Shown here: positions 8,096-16,012 of the stretch, in pieces
Numbering within the stretch: the stretch's first letter is position 1
Layout of the letters: every line of letters starts with the position of its first letter
NCBI GenBank assembly: GCA_028697145.1
Contig: JAQVFR010000008.1
Span: forward strand, 1-64,000
Source: Actinomycetota bacterium
GTDB taxonomy: Bacteria > Actinomycetota > Geothermincolia > Geothermincolales > RBG-13-55-18
Direction: 5' to 3'
DNA: 64,000 nt
Notes under the pieces: model-generated
What the model saw: the letters and a program-made list of their open reading frames with translations, nothing else
Told to the model about the DNA's origin: nothing
Databases searched by the model: none
Made by a program: the position numbers and the translations under genes

Positions 8096-8860
8096 GTGGG
8101 TGTGGATGTAGCCGGTGCGCTTGTAGTAGGCGACGTTGATCACCCTCGTCTCCCCCACTATCAGCTCGCGCTGGGCCGGCTGGTGGACGTGCCCGTGGTA
8201 GACGATGCGCGGCTTGTTCTCCTCGATATACCGCAGCAGGCTCTCGCTCCCCTCCACCGGCCTGCCCGCGACCACGTCCATGGTGGCCGCCTCCAGCCGG
8301 GGCGGGATGTGGGTGCAGAGGACGTCCACCGGCCCCAGTTCGGTCAGACGTTCCCCGAAGGCCCCGTCGTCCATCTCCGCGGGCATCATGAAGGGGGAAT
8401 AGAGCGCCCCGGGCACGAATCCGAACGTGCTGCCGCCGATGTCGAACTTTCCCCTCGCCAGCAGGACGTTGGGGGACCCGTCGAGGGCGGCCTCGAGGAG
8501 CTCCGGGATGTCCCCGTTGCCGAAGATGACGTAAGCCGCGCACCCGATCCTCTCCAGCGCGCCGACGAAGTCCTCGTACGACTCACCCACGCGGCGCAGC
8601 AGCTCCTCGTAGAATCCTCCGTCGGGAGCCAGCAGCTCGTCCCTCAGGCTGACCGCTGCCCGCGAGCCCTCTCTCGCCGCCGACATGAGCTTTTTTATCA
8701 GGTTCTCCCTGCCCACCACCTCCGGAAGGATGCCGCTGATGTCGGCCCAGTCGATGAGGTCCAGCAGGTCTCCCAGCACGAGCAGGATGTCTTCGGATGA
8801 TACCGTCTCCTCCAGGTTCTCGAAGCGCCCGTGGGGATCGGCCAGGAGCTTTATCGCCAA
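8081..8860 (-). CDS. Calcineurin-like metallophosphoesterase
   Basis: About 259 residues with the dimetal phosphoesterase motifs in order: DPHG (Asp8, His10), GDLLD, FGNGD in place of GNHE, CTHIPP, and GHVH near the C-terminus. It probably hydrolyses a phosphomonoester or phosphodiester; the substrate is not predictable. The last residues (GVSP) and the TAA stop are supplied by the inserted element at 7894-8095, so the native C-terminus may have been a little different. TTG at 8860, with GGGAGGG upstream and sitting at the stop of the preceding gene, is preferred. GTG at 8887 would add nine residues and also initiates in frame. Confidence 0.8.
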   Translation of the reverse strand: MAIKLLADPHGRFENLEETVSSEDILLVLGDLLDLIDWADISGILPEVVGRENLIKKLMSAAREGSRAAVSLRDELLAPDGGFYEELLRRVGESYEDFVGALERIGCAAYVIFGNGDIPELLEAALDGSPNVLLARGKFDIGGSTFGFVPGALYSPFMMPAEMDDGAFGERLTELGPVDVLCTHIPPRLEAATMDVVAGRPVEGSESLLRYIEENKPRIVYHGHVHQPAQRELIVGETRVINVAYYKRTGYIHTHGVSP

Positions 8861-8861
8861 T

Positions 8862-9812
8862 TCAGCTTCCCTCCCCGCCGCCCTCACCGCGGAATATCAC
8901 CACTTCCCCCGGGGCGTCGGAATGGGACGAACGCATGGCCTCGACGGCGGAGGCATAGAGCTTCTCGGGCTGCCGCACTTCCTCGGGGAAAGACGCCATC
9001 CCCCAGCGCAGTTCCGGGGCCTTCTCTCCGGACACCAGGGCCGGTACCTCGTTCTGCAGGTACCTGTTGAGACGCTCCGCCATGACCTTCCCGCCGCGCC
9101 ATCCCGTCTCAGGCAGCAATATGGCGAAGCCCCCCTCGCTCAGGCGGGCTACGACGTCGCAGTCCCTGGTCATGCGTTCCAGCGCGATGGCGACACCCCT
9201 CACAATCTCGCCCGCCTGCTCGCTCCCATCGACGTCCCTGAGGGCGAAGTAGTTGCTTATCTCCAGCAGCGCCAGGGTGATGTCGTGCTCGTAGCGCACG
9301 GAACGCCTCAGTTCCTCTATCATGCGGCCGTGGAAATAGCTCTTGTTGTACAGCCCGGTCTCGGCGTCCCTGAGCGGGTTTTCCATCATCTCCCTGGAAT
9401 GCTCGTAATGGTAGGCGGAGGCCGCCGCCTGCAGCATCAGGTCGAAGCAGCCGTTCATCCTTTTCTCCAGGTGGAAGTCGACCGCCTGCTTCATGTTCAT
9501 CTCTACGTGGAATACGTTCCAGAACTCATTGCGGATTATTATATGCTCCTGCACCAGCTCCTCGATGGCGAAGCCCTGCTGGCGCCGCAGCCGGCCCAGC
9601 CCCTCCGCGTCGCCGTATGCGTCCCCGCCGGCCTGGAAGCGGCTCGCGGCTTCCTCCTCGTTGACCGCCGCCATCACCGCCGACGCCAGCTTCAGCACCT
9701 TCTCCCTGGCCTCGCCCTCCGTCACCTGCACGTGGGCCGGCAGCGGCAACCTCTGCATCTCCTGTTTCCACCTCTCCAGGAGCACGTCCGCTTTGTCCGG
9801 CAGCGGTGTCAT
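8862..9812 (-). CDS. RsbRD-N-like sensor with degenerate GGDEF domain
   Basis: A 316-residue cytoplasmic protein. Residues about 1-130 are helical and resemble the N-terminal domain of RsbR-type stress proteins (RRQQGFAIEELVQEH). Residues about 150-300 are a GGDEF-fold domain beginning DAETGLYNKSYF. The signature is lost: the RYGGDEF position reads RLSEGGF, and the metal-site DxD strand reads LLEISNY, so diguanylate cyclase activity is unlikely. It may act as a nucleotide-binding or protein-interaction module. The gene sits between hisG (16 bases away) and the phosphoesterase, with which it overlaps or nearly overlaps, so all three are likely on one transcript. Confidence 0.75.
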   Translation of the reverse strand: MTPLPDKADVLLERWKQEMQRLPLPAHVQVTEGEAREKVLKLASAVMAAVNEEEAASRFQAGGDAYGDAEGLGRLRRQQGFAIEELVQEHIIIRNEFWNVFHVEMNMKQAVDFHLEKRMNGCFDLMLQAAASAYHYEHSREMMENPLRDAETGLYNKSYFHGRMIEELRRSVRYEHDITLALLEISNYFALRDVDGSEQAGEIVRGVAIALERMTRDCDVVARLSEGGFAILLPETGWRGGKVMAERLNRYLQNEVPALVSGEKAPELRWGMASFPEEVRQPEKLYASAVEAMRSSHSDAPGEVVIFRGEGGGEGS

Positions 9813-9828
9813 GGCGCCTTCCTTTCCT

Positions 9829-10707
9829 CTAGCCGATGATCTTCGAGATGGGGATCTCGATGATATCCTCCGCTCCCCTCTTCACCAGCTCCGGGATGAG
9901 CAGGTTGATGCCTTTCTTCTCCACCACGCTCTCGACCGCGTAATAATCACCCGCGAGCAACCGCGACAGGGTGGGGGCTTTCATGGACGGGAGCACTCCC
10001 ACCACCGCGTCCAGGTCCTCCTCGGCCACGTTGAACTTGATGAGCACCTTGCCCCGGGCGTTCAGGGCCCCGAGGATGAGGAGCTTGATCTCCTCCATGA
10101 GCTGGCGCTTCCCGGCGTCGGCATGGCTCTCCCTGTTGGCGATGAGGCGGGTTGTGGATTCCAGCACGGTGTCGATGATGCGCAGGCCGTGCTTTCGCAG
10201 CGTCCCCCCGGTCTCGGTGAGCTCGACCACGGCATCCGCCATCTCCGGCACCTTGGCCTCGGTGGCGCCGTAGGACAGATAGACCGCCGCCTTCTTCCCC
10301 AAGGCCTTGAAATAGGCCTCGACAAGATTGGGGTATTCCGTGGATACCCGCAAGCCGTCCGGAAGGTCCTCCGGCCGGTTGTAGGGGGAATCGCCTGCCA
10401 CCGCCAGCACGATGCGGACCACGGTGCCCACGTCGGTCTTGGTGTAGGGGAGGTCCGCAATGTCCACCACGTCGGCGCCCGACTCGCGCACCCAGTCGTA
10501 TCCGGTTATGCCCAGGTCGAAGAACCCGTCCTCCACGTACTTCGGTATCTCCTGCGGCCTGAGAATGCGCACCTGCTCGATACGCGGATCGTCGATGCGT
10601 GCATGGTACTCGCGGTCTCCGCTCCTGCGCACGTTGAGGTCAGCGTCTCTGAGTATCTCGAGGGTGGTGCCTTCCAGGCTGCCCTTCGGAATGACCAGTT
10701 TCAGCAT
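9829..10707 (-). CDS. hisG: ATP phosphoribosyltransferase (long form)
   Basis: A 292-residue HisG of the long, hisZ-independent class. The N-terminus LVIPKGSLEGTTLEIL, the DLGITGYDWV strand and the PRPP/ATP site region LTETGGTLRKHGL fit the catalytic domain. The last ~75 residues (VLIKFNVAEEDLDAVVG onward) form the ACT-like histidine-feedback domain. It carries out the committed step of histidine synthesis. ATG at 10707 is preceded by GAGAGGAGAG. It follows a cupin gene by 22 bases. Confidence 0.93.
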   Translation of the reverse strand: MLKLVIPKGSLEGTTLEILRDADLNVRRSGDREYHARIDDPRIEQVRILRPQEIPKYVEDGFFDLGITGYDWVRESGADVVDIADLPYTKTDVGTVVRIVLAVAGDSPYNRPEDLPDGLRVSTEYPNLVEAYFKALGKKAAVYLSYGATEAKVPEMADAVVELTETGGTLRKHGLRIIDTVLESTTRLIANRESHADAGKRQLMEEIKLLILGALNARGKVLIKFNVAEEDLDAVVGVLPSMKAPTLSRLLAGDYYAVESVVEKKGINLLIPELVKRGAEDIIEIPISKIIG

Positions 10708-10729
10708 CTCTCTCCTCTCTCGGCGTTGC

Positions 10730-11095
10730 CTATAAACCCCGCTCGTCCTTTTCCTCGAGCCCGCGCCCGTAGGCGTCGTTTATGCGGTAATTGTCGTCCT
10801 CGCTCGTGAAGCCGATGTCTATCTCCAGCACCCTGCCCCGCTTTCCCAACGACCTCAATTTGTGTTTGCCCATGGCCGGGACCATGAACTCCTCGCCCTC
10901 CGTGGGGAGAAAGACCTGCTCCCCGATGGTGACCTCCAGGCCGTCGTCCAGTATTATCCACATGTCGTCGCGCAGCTTGTGATAATGCAGGCTTGTCTCC
11001 TGGCCAGGCTCCACGGTTATCAGCTTGACCGTACATGGCTGGTTCAGGGCATAGGCTTTGATGCTACCCCACGGTTTCTCCAGGAACATATCCAT
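10730..11095 (-). CDS. Cupin, type II phosphomannose isomerase-like
   Basis: A single-domain 121-residue cupin similar to the C-terminal isomerase domain of mannose-1-phosphate guanylyltransferase/phosphomannose isomerase. It opens with KPWGS, followed by the metal motif PGQETSLHYHK and ending in the LEIDIGFTSEDDNYRIND block. Two His and one Glu in the motif would bind a metal. Its real substrate is uncertain, since many such small cupins act on other sugars. The ATG at 11095 has GGAGG upstream; GTG 11098 is less likely. It is directly upstream of hisG. Confidence 0.75.
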   Translation of the reverse strand: MDMFLEKPWGSIKAYALNQPCTVKLITVEPGQETSLHYHKLRDDMWIILDDGLEVTIGEQVFLPTEGEEFMVPAMGKHKLRSLGKRGRVLEIDIGFTSEDDNYRINDAYGRGLEEKDERGL

Positions 11096-11210
11096 CACAT
11101 CCTCCGTTCTCGGACGATTATCACAAATAGTATTTTACCTGATTGTTCCACGAGGTATCATTTCCCCATCACCTAGCCCGCGAAGACCTGCGAAGCTGGC
11201 GGTCCGGGCG

Positions 11211-12110
11211 CTATCGCTCGCCGGCCGCGGACACGCTGCATGCGACCAGCCATTCGACCAGGTCGGGCTCTCTCCCGCGGAGCTCGGTATGGCCGGCCCC
11301 TTCGATGACCCATAGCTCGGGTTCTCTTCCCAGCCCGGCGAGCATGGCATCCAGGTCCTCGCGGGAGTAGAAGGCCTCGCAGGCGCCGTGCACCACGAGC
11401 AGGGGGACGTCGGGGAAATACCCGGCCGCGTCCATGGGCAACGGCCCTTCGCCGCGGACGGCCTTGAAGCGGGCTCCCAGCACGCGCAGGAACAGGGACC
11501 ATGCGGGCAGTATCCGCCGGTAGGGCTCGATGTCCGGCAGCAGCGGCGGAGCCCCCACGACCGCCACGGCGTCCAGCCCCCCGTGAAGCGCGGCATACAG
11601 AAAGGCGGTCATGCCCCCGAGGGAGAATCCTACGGCCCCCACCCAGGCATAGGAGCTCTCCCCGACCATCCCCAGGACCGCGCGCATGTCCTCCAGGGGT
11701 CCCCGCAGGTCCAGCTCCAGCCGGCCTTCACTGCCGCCGTGTCCCCTGAAATCGAAGGTATAGACGTCGAAATGCCCCGCCAGCATCTCCGCGAGATCTA
11801 CCAGGGGGGCATAGCGCTGTCCGGTAACGGCGGGGTGGGCCAGGATGACCGCCCCGCGGTCGCCTCCGGGCAGGTAGCGCGCGCATATGCGCACCCCGTC
11901 GGCGGTGACCGCGTCGAATTCCTTGTAGGGAATGCTCGGATCGCGGCGCGGCATCATCTCTCTCAAGCGGTGCCCCAGGAAGGCCGTCCCGGTCAGCCCC
12001 AGCGCCGCGATTGCGCAGAGCAAGCACGTCCCGTTCCGCCTCGTGGGGTCAATAAAAAAGGGGCCTCGGCCCCGCGCTCCCCGCCTTCCCGCCTCGATCG
12101 GCGCTTTCAT
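11211..12110 (-). CDS. Membrane-anchored alpha/beta hydrolase
   Basis: About 299 residues. A hydrophobic N-terminal helix (around CLLCAIAALGLTGTAFLG) likely anchors it. The nucleophile elbow is GFSLGG, the acid lies in the MDAAGYFPDVPLLVVHG region, and the final His is in EGAGHTEL. It resembles small esterase/peptidase-like hydrolases; the substrate is unknown. The ATG at 12110 overlaps the MarR stop (ATGA), implying coupling. However, a terminator-like hairpin with six T residues lies inside the first 20 codons (12051-12073), so a start further in (for example TTG near the membrane helix) is possible. Confidence 0.75.
   Translation of the reverse strand: MKAPIEAGRRGARGRGPFFIDPTRRNGTCLLCAIAALGLTGTAFLGHRLREMMPRRDPSIPYKEFDAVTADGVRICARYLPGGDRGAVILAHPAVTGQRYAPLVDLAEMLAGHFDVYTFDFRGHGGSEGRLELDLRGPLEDMRAVLGMVGESSYAWVGAVGFSLGGMTAFLYAALHGGLDAVAVVGAPPLLPDIEPYRRILPAWSLFLRVLGARFKAVRGEGPLPMDAAGYFPDVPLLVVHGACEAFYSREDLDAMLAGLGREPELWVIEGAGHTELRGREPDLVEWLVACSVSAAGER
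12051..12073 (-). terminator. Terminator-like hairpin inside the 5' part of the hydrolase frame
   Basis: On the minus strand GGGGCC-GA-GGCCCC is followed by TTTTTTATT, an intrinsic-terminator shape. It follows the marR stop codon by about 35 bases. It would end the marR message or attenuate expression of the hydrolase. Confidence 0.55.
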
Positions 12111-12580
12111 CTACCCTCGCTCGTCCCCGGCGTTTCCTCCCGGGAGATCGCGGCTAACTCGCCCCCTATCCTCTCCAGCGTCCTCAGGAAGACCGCCTTC
12201 TCCGCCTCGGGCACCCTCTCCAGGGCCCGCGTGATCAGTTCCCTCTGCTTCGCCTCTTTTTCGTCCACCACCCGTCTGCCCCGGGGAGTCAGATCTAAAT
12301 AGACCAGCCTGCGGTCTTTCTCGTCCGCCCTCTTCCTGATCATGCCCTTATCGCAAAGGGTGTTTATCATGCGGCTCGCGGTGGGCTTGGACACCATCAT
12401 CATGGCGCTGAGGTCGGTGACCCTGGCCGTGCCGCTCGCCTTGATGTACATGAGCAGGTGGAACTGCTGCGGTGTCACCTCGTGTCGAGAGAGCAGGTCG
12501 CGAAGGATGGCATGGCGGCTTCTTCCCACGCGATAGAACGCCAGCATCAACCGCTGCGCGTCCGCATCTCCTTTCTCCAT
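12107..12580 (-). CDS. MarR-family transcriptional regulator
   Basis: A 157-residue winged-helix repressor. The recognition-helix region reads VTDLSAMMMVSKPTASRMI, and the wing carries the family signature DEKDRRLVYLDLTPRG. ATG at 12580 has a perfect AAGGAGG. Upstream are a consensus -35/-10 pair and a palindrome that starts right after the -10, so the protein probably represses itself and the hydrolase that overlaps its stop. The divergent glycosidase gene at 12786 may also be under its control. The ligand is unknown. Frames reading farther upstream than 12580 are rejected. Confidence 0.88.
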   Translation of the reverse strand: MEKGDADAQRLMLAFYRVGRSRHAILRDLLSRHEVTPQQFHLLMYIKASGTARVTDLSAMMMVSKPTASRMINTLCDKGMIRKRADEKDRRLVYLDLTPRGRRVVDEKEAKQRELITRALERVPEAEKAVFLRTLERIGGELAAISREETPGTSEGR

Positions 12581-12594
12581 GTCCCTCCTTTTAG

Positions 12595-12637
12595 TTAGCA
12601 TTGCTAATAAGTTAACATCCCTCCATGCGGGTGTCAA
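12595..12637 (-). promoter_or_regulatory. marR promoter with MarR-type operator
   Basis: On the minus strand a perfect -35 TTGACA (12632-12637) is followed after 17 bases by TAACTT (12609-12614). The palindrome TTAGCAtTGCTAA occupies 12595-12607, just downstream of the -10, where a bound repressor would block the polymerase. The ribosome binding site begins about 5 bases further on. Confidence 0.65.
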
Positions 12638-12785
12638 GACACCGCGCGTCGTCGTCGCGCGCATCGAGCTTTCTCCGCAGCAAAGGGTGTTGGCTGGGAG
12701 GATTGATGACGCCCTCCGGCGTAAGCATTGTAGAGGGTTCTCCGGCGCCGCCGGCGGGTGCGCGGCATCTGCGTGATGAGAGGGG

Positions 12786-14861
12786 ATGATGATCGTGGGC
12801 CGGAAAAGTGAGGGGGGTAAGGGCTGGCAGGCCGTTGTCGAATCGGAGGGAGAGGAGCGGGAGAGACGCATCGCCGCTATGGTTGCGGGCATGTCCCTGC
12901 ACGACAAGGTGCGGGAGATGGCGGGCACCACCAACCTGCTCAAGCAGGCGGTGATGCTTATCCGTTACAATCGCTTTCCCTTCCTCGCCGGCGGGAACAG
13001 GCGCCTCGGCATCCCTCCCCTGCGCTTCACCGACGGGCCGCGCGGCGTGGCCCTGGGGCGTTCCACCTGCTTCCCGGTGTCCATGGCGCGCGGGGCCACC
13101 TTCGACCGCGACCTGGAGGAGCGCATCGGCGAGGCCATGGGCATCGAGGCCAGGGCGCAGGGCTCCGACTTCTTCGGGGGGGTGTGCGTCAACCTGCCCC
13201 GTCACCCGGGCTGGGGGAGGGCGCAGGAGACCTTCGGCGAGGACCCCTGCCTCCTGGGCGAGATGGGCGCCTCCATGGTAAGGGGCCTGCAGAGACACGT
13301 CATGGCCTGCGTCAAGCACTACGCGTGCAACAGCATCGAGGAATCGCGCTTCTTCGTTGACGTGCGCATCGATGAGCGCACGCTGCGGGAGGTCTATCTC
13401 CCCCACTTCAAGCGTTGCGTGGACGAGGGTGCGGCCGGCGTCATGAGCGCTTACAACAAGGTCAGCGGATGGTACTGCGCGCAGAACCGGCACCTGCTGC
13501 GTGACATACTGAAGGGAGACTGGGGGTTCGCTGGCCTGGTCATGTCGGATTTCCTCTGGGGGACGAGATCGACGGTGTACGCGGCCCTGGGAGGGCTGGA
13601 CATCGAGATGCCCCTGCGCCGCTACTTCGGCCGCAGGCTGGAGAGGGCCGTGCGCAAGGGTACGGTGCCCGAGAAGGTCGTTGACGAGGCCGTTACCAGG
13701 ATCCTCCGCACCAAGGCGAGGTTCGCTAAGAGAGGCGGCGTTTACCCGCGGGACATGATAGCCTGCAAGGAGCACGTCGACCTCGCCTTCGAGTCGGCGT
13801 GCAGATGCATGGTGCTGCTCAAGAACGAGGCCGGCACACTGCCCCTGCGCCGCGACGAGCTGAAGAGGCTGGTGGTCATCGGCAAGCTGGCCGACCGGGG
13901 AAACATCGGGGACAAAGGCAGCAGCCGTGTCAGGCCTCCCTACGTCGTCACCCCCCTGCAGGGCATCCGCGCCCGGGCCGGCTCCGTGGAAGTCGACCAC
14001 GTCGACGGAGAGGACCCCTCCCTGGCGGCTGACGCGGTAAGCGACGCCGACGCCGCCGTCGTGGTGGTGGGGTTCACCGCCAGGGACGAGGGGGAGTCCA
14101 TCCCCTACATGAAGGCGGGAGGCGACCGCGAGGACCTCGGCTTGCGCGACTCCGACATCGCCCTCATCAAGGCGGTAGCCGCGGCGACGGACAGGTGCAT
14201 AGTGGTTCTGGTGGCGGGATCGGCCGTCCTCACCGCGGACTGGCGGGACGAAGTGCCCGCCATCCTCGTGGCCTGGTACCCGGGCATGGAAGGCGGCAAC
14301 GGCCTGGCGGCGGTGCTCTTCGGGGACGAGAACCCCTGCGGAAAACTCCCGGTCGTCTTCCCCGAGAGCAATGGACAGCTCCCTTTTTTCGACAAGAAAG
14401 CCAGTTCCGTGGAATACGGTTACTACCACGGCTACCGCCTCTTCGACAAGGAGGGGGAGGAGCCCGCCTTCCCCTTCGGCTACGGCCTGCACTACACGGA
14501 ATACCAGTATTCGAACCTGCGCGTGAGCGCGAGGGAGATGGGGGCGGACGGCAGCATCACGGTGAAGGCGGATATAAGCAACCGGGGAGACATGGCCGGC
14601 TGCGAGATCGTCCAGCTCTACGTGGGCTACCCCGCCTCGGGCATAGACCGCCCCCTGAAAGAGCTGAAGGGGTTCGACTGCGTCCGCGTCGAGCCGGGTG
14701 AGACCAGGACGGTGTCCTTTGAGCTGGCCGCGCGGGACCTGGCTTACTACGACGTCAGCGCCGGGGCCTGGAGGGTCGAGGCGGCTGAGTACGACATCTT
14801 CATCGGCTCGTCATCGCGCCTTTCGGACCTGCGCCTCGAGGGGACTTTTCGCGTCCGCTAG
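12786..14861 (+). CDS. Glycoside hydrolase family 3 (beta-glucosidase/xylosidase-like)
   Basis: A 691-residue three-domain GH3 enzyme. The TIM barrel includes LRFTDGPRGVALG, KHYACNSIEESR and the nucleophile aspartate in GLVMSDFLWGT. The alpha/beta sandwich (from about residue 340, CMVLLKNEAGTLPL) contains VLVAGSAVLTADW. A C-terminal fibronectin-like domain starts near FPFGYGLHYTEY. No signal peptide is seen, so it probably acts on imported oligosaccharides. Substrate choice cannot be read, but the xylose-isomerase-like and xylulokinase genes beside it favour a pentose or hemicellulose context. It converges on the next gene, and the two stop codons overlap in a single CTAG at 14858-14861. Confidence 0.88.
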   Translation: MMIVGRKSEGGKGWQAVVESEGEERERRIAAMVAGMSLHDKVREMAGTTNLLKQAVMLIRYNRFPFLAGGNRRLGIPPLRFTDGPRGVALGRSTCFPVSMARGATFDRDLEERIGEAMGIEARAQGSDFFGGVCVNLPRHPGWGRAQETFGEDPCLLGEMGASMVRGLQRHVMACVKHYACNSIEESRFFVDVRIDERTLREVYLPHFKRCVDEGAAGVMSAYNKVSGWYCAQNRHLLRDILKGDWGFAGLVMSDFLWGTRSTVYAALGGLDIEMPLRRYFGRRLERAVRKGTVPEKVVDEAVTRILRTKARFAKRGGVYPRDMIACKEHVDLAFESACRCMVLLKNEAGTLPLRRDELKRLVVIGKLADRGNIGDKGSSRVRPPYVVTPLQGIRARAGSVEVDHVDGEDPSLAADAVSDADAAVVVVGFTARDEGESIPYMKAGGDREDLGLRDSDIALIKAVAAATDRCIVVLVAGSAVLTADWRDEVPAILVAWYPGMEGGNGLAAVLFGDENPCGKLPVVFPESNGQLPFFDKKASSVEYGYYHGYRLFDKEGEEPAFPFGYGLHYTEYQYSNLRVSAREMGADGSITVKADISNRGDMAGCEIVQLYVGYPASGIDRPLKELKGFDCVRVEPGETRTVSFELAARDLAYYDVSAGAWRVEAAEYDIFIGSSSRLSDLRLEGTFRVR

Positions 14862-15997
14862 CCTTTGTACATGGCGTCGAAGTGGCGGTAGGCGCTCATC
14901 ACCGCCTCACGCACGAGGTCCTCGGCCCTGGCTGTCTCCCGCCGCTCCAGGTACCGCAGGAGCACCGCGGTGTCCATCTCCCTCTCCGCCATCTCGCAGG
15001 CCTCCCAGGAGAGAATTGACCTTATCACCCTGTCTATGGCCTGCTCCTCGTTGTCGTAGGGACGTGCCTGCATGTCGTGACCCTTCCACCTGGCGTACCC
15101 GGCGCGGCGCGCCAGCCCGGCAATGGCGACGTTCATGCCGTTGATCCTCGCCCCGTGGTCGATGTCGAACTTGCCCGGCCCGCCGAGGATAATGCCGTCG
15201 CTCAAACCCTGGCTGTTCACATGCATGTGCGCGAGCATGCCGTTGTCGATCTCCTCTGCCGTATCGTAGACATGGTCCAGTCCGATCATCTCGGAGTGGC
15301 CGAACTCCTTGTTGACGCCCTTCCCGGCCAGGTCCACGCCATATTCTTCCCGCAACCGCTTCCAGAAGAGTATGGCGCTCGCCACCGTGGGCAACAGCAT
15401 GGCGGGGTGCCCCTCGTTGGGCTTCGGCTCGATGGCCACGAAGAGCTCTCCGCCCTTCTTCGCCTCGTAGCCGCACAGCCCGGCGACGCCCTCCTTGAGG
15501 TGCCGGTACATCTCCGCCACCCCCACGGTCGCCAGGTCGTACCCGTAGGAGCCGTTCCAGAGCGCCAGGGACGGCGCCAACCCCGGTTCGGGATTCCAGG
15601 CCTTCCTCAGGGGCCCGTAGGCGAGGTCAACGGTGCGCTCGCAGAATCCCCGCGCGGCCCGGCGCTCCTCCCCGTCCAGGGAAGCTATGCCCCCGTAGGC
15701 GAAGTGACGGTGTGCGCCGGGAGTGATGAGGGCCAGGTGGATGCCGCTGTCCAGGAGGGCTTCCGCCACCGCCCCGGCGTTGGACTCGTCCACCTCGTAA
15801 TCGTAGTGCAGCTCCATGCCCAGGCGTATATGTGCCGGCAGGCGCGGGGCGATCCTCTTCCCCACCAGTTCCACGGCCCCGGGCGTGTCCAGGCGCGCGG
15901 CCGCCCATTCGGGCACCGCATCCTCCGGCACGAAGCCGCCCTTGCCGGCATGAAAGGTCCAGCGGCACACGCTGTGACAAGATATCCTGTCCTCCAT
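14858..15997 (-). CDS. Xylose isomerase-like TIM-barrel protein
   Basis: A 379-residue protein with the metal-ligand pattern of xylose isomerases and related sugar isomerases: Glu in AIEPKPNEG, a KEFGHSEMIGLDH block, MHVNSQG and KFDIDHG with paired aspartates. The sequence departs from classical XylA in the N-terminal third, so another ketose/aldose pair is possible. It is followed upstream in the same orientation by a xylulokinase only 15 bases away, which supports a sugar isomerase/kinase pair feeding the pentose phosphate pathway. Confidence 0.75.
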   Translation of the reverse strand: MEDRISCHSVCRWTFHAGKGGFVPEDAVPEWAAARLDTPGAVELVGKRIAPRLPAHIRLGMELHYDYEVDESNAGAVAEALLDSGIHLALITPGAHRHFAYGGIASLDGEERRAARGFCERTVDLAYGPLRKAWNPEPGLAPSLALWNGSYGYDLATVGVAEMYRHLKEGVAGLCGYEAKKGGELFVAIEPKPNEGHPAMLLPTVASAILFWKRLREEYGVDLAGKGVNKEFGHSEMIGLDHVYDTAEEIDNGMLAHMHVNSQGLSDGIILGGPGKFDIDHGARINGMNVAIAGLARRAGYARWKGHDMQARPYDNEEQAIDRVIRSILSWEACEMAEREMDTAVLLRYLERRETARAEDLVREAVMSAYRHFDAMYKG

Positions 15998-16012
15998 AAT
16001 CTTCCTCCATGT

